This document shows, in pieces, positions 5,679 through 7,425 of a stretch of DNA of 7,425 nt. How positions within the stretch are numbered: position 1 is the first letter of the stretch; the number at the start of each line of letters is the position of its first letter. Source of the stretch: Candidatus Apopatosoma intestinale (lineage in GTDB: Bacteria; Bacillota; Clostridia; Oscillospirales; CAG-272); NCBI GenBank assembly GCA_018064545.1, contig JAGHUY010000208.1:1-7425 (forward strand), in the 5' to 3' direction. The position numbers were made by a program, and so were the translations under genes. The notes beneath the pieces were generated by a model. The model did no database searches. It was given only the letters and a program-made list of their open reading frames with translations, and was not told where the DNA came from.

Positions 5679-6917
5679 TCAGTACAGGGGGTACTTCTTG
5701 CAGAGATCGGTCACGCGGGCGCGAATCTCGTCCGCTTTGGTGTCAAACGCCTTGGCGGTCAGCCCAAGCAGTTTTCCGACCTCCCGCATATCGTCTTCCC
5801 GGAACCCGCGGGTGGTCACGGCCGGCGTGCCGACGCGGATACCGCTCGTCACAGATGGCTTTTCTGGATCGTTGGGAATGGCGTTCTTATTGACGGTGAT
5901 GTACACCTCATCGAGTTTCTTCTCGAAATCGGCACCCGTGATACGGAGCGGACGAAGATCGACGAGCATCAGATGGTTGTCGGTTCCGCCCGAGACCAGG
6001 TCGAATCCCTGATTTTTCAGTTCCTCGGCAAGAGCCGCGGCATTACGGACGATCTGTTTCTGATAGTCTTTGAACTCCGGTTTGAGTGCCTCGCCAAAGC
6101 AGACGGCCTTGGCCGCGATGACGTGCATCAGCGGGCCGCCCTGCGTCCCCGGGAAAATGGCCTTATCAATGGCCTTGGCCAGTTCTTCACGGCACATGAT
6201 CATGCCACCGCGAGGCCCGCGAAGCGTCTTATGCGTCGTGGTGGTCACAACGTCGGCATACGGCACGGGATTCGGATGCAGTCCCGCCGCCACGAGGCCG
6301 GCGATATGCGCCATATCCACCATGAAATACGCGCCGACCTCATGCGCGATGGAAGCGATCTTTTCAAAATCAATGATACGCGGATAGGCGGAAGCACCCG
6401 CCACGATCAGTTTCGGACGTTCCGAAAGAGCCGTGGCGCGGAGCGCGTCATAGTCGATATAGCCGTCGTCGTTCAGTCCGTAGGAAACGAACTGATAATA
6501 GGTGCCGGAGAGATTGACGGGACTGCCGTGGGTCAGATGCCCGCCGGAGGAAAGACCCATACCCAGCACCTTATCGCCCGGTTTGAGAAGTGCGAAATAC
6601 ACCGCGAGGTTCGCTTGAGCGCCACTGTGCGGCTGGACGTTGACGTGATCGGCCCCGAACAGTTTCTTGGCCCGGTCGCGTGCGATATTCTCCACCACGT
6701 CGACGCATTCGCACCCGCCGTAATAGCGTTTGGACGGATAGCCCTCGGCGTATTTGTTCGTGAGCGGACTACCCATCGCAGCGAGCACCGCTTCCGAGAC
6801 GAAATTTTCGCTCGCAATCAGTTCGATGCCCCGTCTTTGACGGCCGAGTTCCGAGCGGATCGCCGCCGCGGTCTCCGCATCATAAGATTCCAAAAAAGAC
6901 AAATTCTGCTCGATCAT
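5679..6917 (-). CDS. glyA: Serine hydroxymethyltransferase
   Basis: A 412-residue protein, the normal size for bacterial GlyA, matching the family end to end. Visible are [14 protein letters not shown] (about 28-41), [15 protein letters not shown] (54-68), [11 protein letters not shown] (93-103), the VDMAHIAGL cofactor-contact region (200-208) and [16 protein letters not shown] with the pyridoxal-phosphate lysine K230. It converts serine plus tetrahydrofolate into glycine plus 5,10-methylene-tetrahydrofolate in the cytoplasm, the main source of one-carbon units. The ATG at 6917 is chosen because GGAGG (6923-6927) lies 5 nt upstream and the start gives the standard N-terminus; the TTG further upstream is the promoter -35 box. 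It has its own sigma-A promoter. No riboswitch fits in the short leader of roughly 35 nt. Confidence 0.98.
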   Translation of the reverse strand: MIEQNLSFLESYDAETAAAIRSELGRQRRGIELIASENFVSEAVLAAMGSPLTNKYAEGYPSKRYYGGCECVDVVENIARDRAKKLFGADHVNVQPHSGAQANLAVYFALLKPGDKVLGMGLSSGGHLTHGSPVNLSGTYYQFVSYGLNDDGYIDYDALRATALSERPKLIVAGASAYPRIIDFEKIASIAHEVGAYFMVDMAHIAGLVAAGLHPNPVPYADVVTTTTHKTLRGPRGGMIMCREELAKAIDKAIFPGTQGGPLMHVIAAKAVCFGEALKPEFKDYQKQIVRNAAALAEELKNQGFDLVSGGTDNHLMLVDLRPLRITGADFEKKLDEVYITVNKNAIPNDPEKPSVTSGIRVGTPAVTTRGFREDDMREVGKLLGLTAKAFDTKADEIRARVTDLCKKYPLY

Positions 6918-6957
6918 AATATCCTCCCGTTTTTCTCCGGTTTTTTCTGTTTTTTCC

Positions 6958-6986
6958 ATTGTATCATAAAAGAGATTGACTTGCAA
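6958..6986 (-). promoter_or_regulatory. Sigma-A promoter of glyA
   Basis: On the minus strand the -35 box TTGCAA (6986-6981) and -10 box TACAAT (6963-6958) are separated by 17 nt, with a TGA giving an extended -10. The expected transcript has a leader of about 35 nt that contains three A-rich repeats of the form GAAAAAAC (6929-6956) before the ribosome binding site. The promoter begins 6 nt after the stop codon of the upstream gene, leaving no room for a terminator between them. Confidence 0.85.
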
Positions 6987-6992
6987 GAAGCG

Positions 6993-7425
6993 TTATTCGG
7001 CTTTCAGATACTCGGCATACGCGGCCCAGAAATAGTTGAACCGATACGCCCCGATCACCTCGGCAGGCACGTAGAAGAACGCGCCGTCCGGCAATCCTTC
7101 CAACAGCGGAAGCGTCGGGTCCATGCCGTTGACGGTGGTATTGTCCGGATTCTTGGAAAGGATATGAATCCGTTTCAGATGAGAGGCTCCGCGGAACGCG
7201 CCGTCCGAAATTGACGCGACGTTGTCCGTGACCACAAGATCGGTCAGAAGATCGCAACCGGCAAAGGCATCCGCCGCGATGCTGACGGCTCTCTTGCCGT
7301 CCACCGCTTTCGGCGTGACAAGCGACGTCTGCTTTTTGCCCTCGTCGGTCACGCCGCTGATCATTCGCACGCCGTACCGGACTTCAAAGGTAAAGAAGCG
7401 TTCGTTCTCGTCATAAGGCTCATCT
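6993..7425 (-). CDS. BspA-like leucine-rich-repeat protein, C-terminal part
   Basis: The last 143 residues of a larger protein whose 5' end lies beyond the window; the frame is open to the edge. It shows BspA-type (LRR_5) repeats: IAADAFAGCDLLTDLVVTDN, then VASISDGAFRGASHLKRIHI, each with the I-x2-x-AF-x-(G/C)-x2-L core of the family. It finishes with a cap AFFYVPAEVIGAYRFNYFWA, typical of the end of such arrays (YVPAE-x3-AY). Proteins of this type are usually secreted or surface-attached and bind host or environmental ligands; a signal peptide or anchor would be off-window. The GTG and ATG at 7370-7362 are not plausible starts, because the upstream codons (ERFFTFEVRYG) read as normal protein. 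Whether it is functionally linked to glyA is unknown; readthrough into glyA is possible since no terminator separates them. Confidence 0.85.
   Translation of the reverse strand, partial: DEPYDENERFFTFEVRYGVRMISGVTDEGKKQTSLVTPKAVDGKRAVSIAADAFAGCDLLTDLVVTDNVASISDGAFRGASHLKRIHILSKNPDNTTVNGMDPTLPLLEGLPDGAFFYVPAEVIGAYRFNYFWAAYAEYLKAE

Noticed and set aside
6918..6957. A folate or glycine riboswitch in front of glyA
   Set aside because: The leader between the promoter and the start codon is only about 35-40 nt and A-rich, too short for any known riboswitch of these classes.
5583..7214. A 543-codon open frame on the plus strand, antisense to glyA
   Set aside because: glyA on the other strand matches its family over its full length. 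The long antisense frame has no family resemblance, is rich in Arg/His/Ile as expected for a codon-bias shadow, and runs through a promoter and a gap.

Overview
The window looks like chromosomal DNA from a moderately GC-rich member of the Firmicutes, most likely a Clostridia lineage (the Oscillospirales/Christensenellales type would fit; this is inferred from gene content only). The reasons are RNase M5 and Mini-ribonuclease 3 (both characteristic of Firmicutes), strong GGAGG ribosome binding sites, sigma-A promoters with 17-bp spacers, and frequent GTG/TTG starts. I see no tRNA, rRNA, CRISPR array, transposase, phage gene or integrase.

Left part, plus strand (1-2373): the end of one DHH/DHHA1 phosphoesterase of the NrnA type, a complete second DHH/DHHA1 phosphoesterase, and surE. 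The reading frames overlap by 8 and 4 nt, so this is a tightly coupled operon for degrading nanoRNA/pAp-like substrates and nucleoside monophosphates. It ends in a clear intrinsic terminator at 2343-2373.

Middle (2294-2569): a highly structured intergenic stretch between convergent genes. It holds the surE terminator, an enclosing inverted repeat, a second small hairpin, a GTAC/CCCGC hairpin and a perfect 14-bp-stem inverted repeat. Partly matching GGGGCT-plus-A-tract ends suggest a non-autonomous dispersed repeat, but that cannot be proved from one copy.

Right part, minus strand, read from high to low coordinates: the C-terminal end of a BspA-like leucine-rich-repeat protein; a promoter and glyA; a 112-bp gap with DnaA-box-like repeats; holA (DNA polymerase III delta); rnmV (RNase M5, 5S rRNA maturation); a GtrA-family membrane protein with a TTG start; and mrnC (Mini-III, 23S rRNA maturation). 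holA-rnmV-gtrA-mrnC overlap or nearly touch and end in a terminator at 2995-3018. After it a separate promoter drives a small XRE-type regulator, and a perfect 17-bp palindrome overlaps the -35 box of that promoter, a likely autoregulatory operator.

Most genes are housekeeping: one-carbon metabolism, replication, rRNA processing and nucleotide turnover. The less ordinary items are the tandem NrnA paralogues, the two rRNA-maturation nucleases in one operon around a GtrA protein, the regulator with its palindrome, the structured intergenic element, and the DnaA-box-like cluster before holA. I found no clear case for a wholly new multi-gene system.
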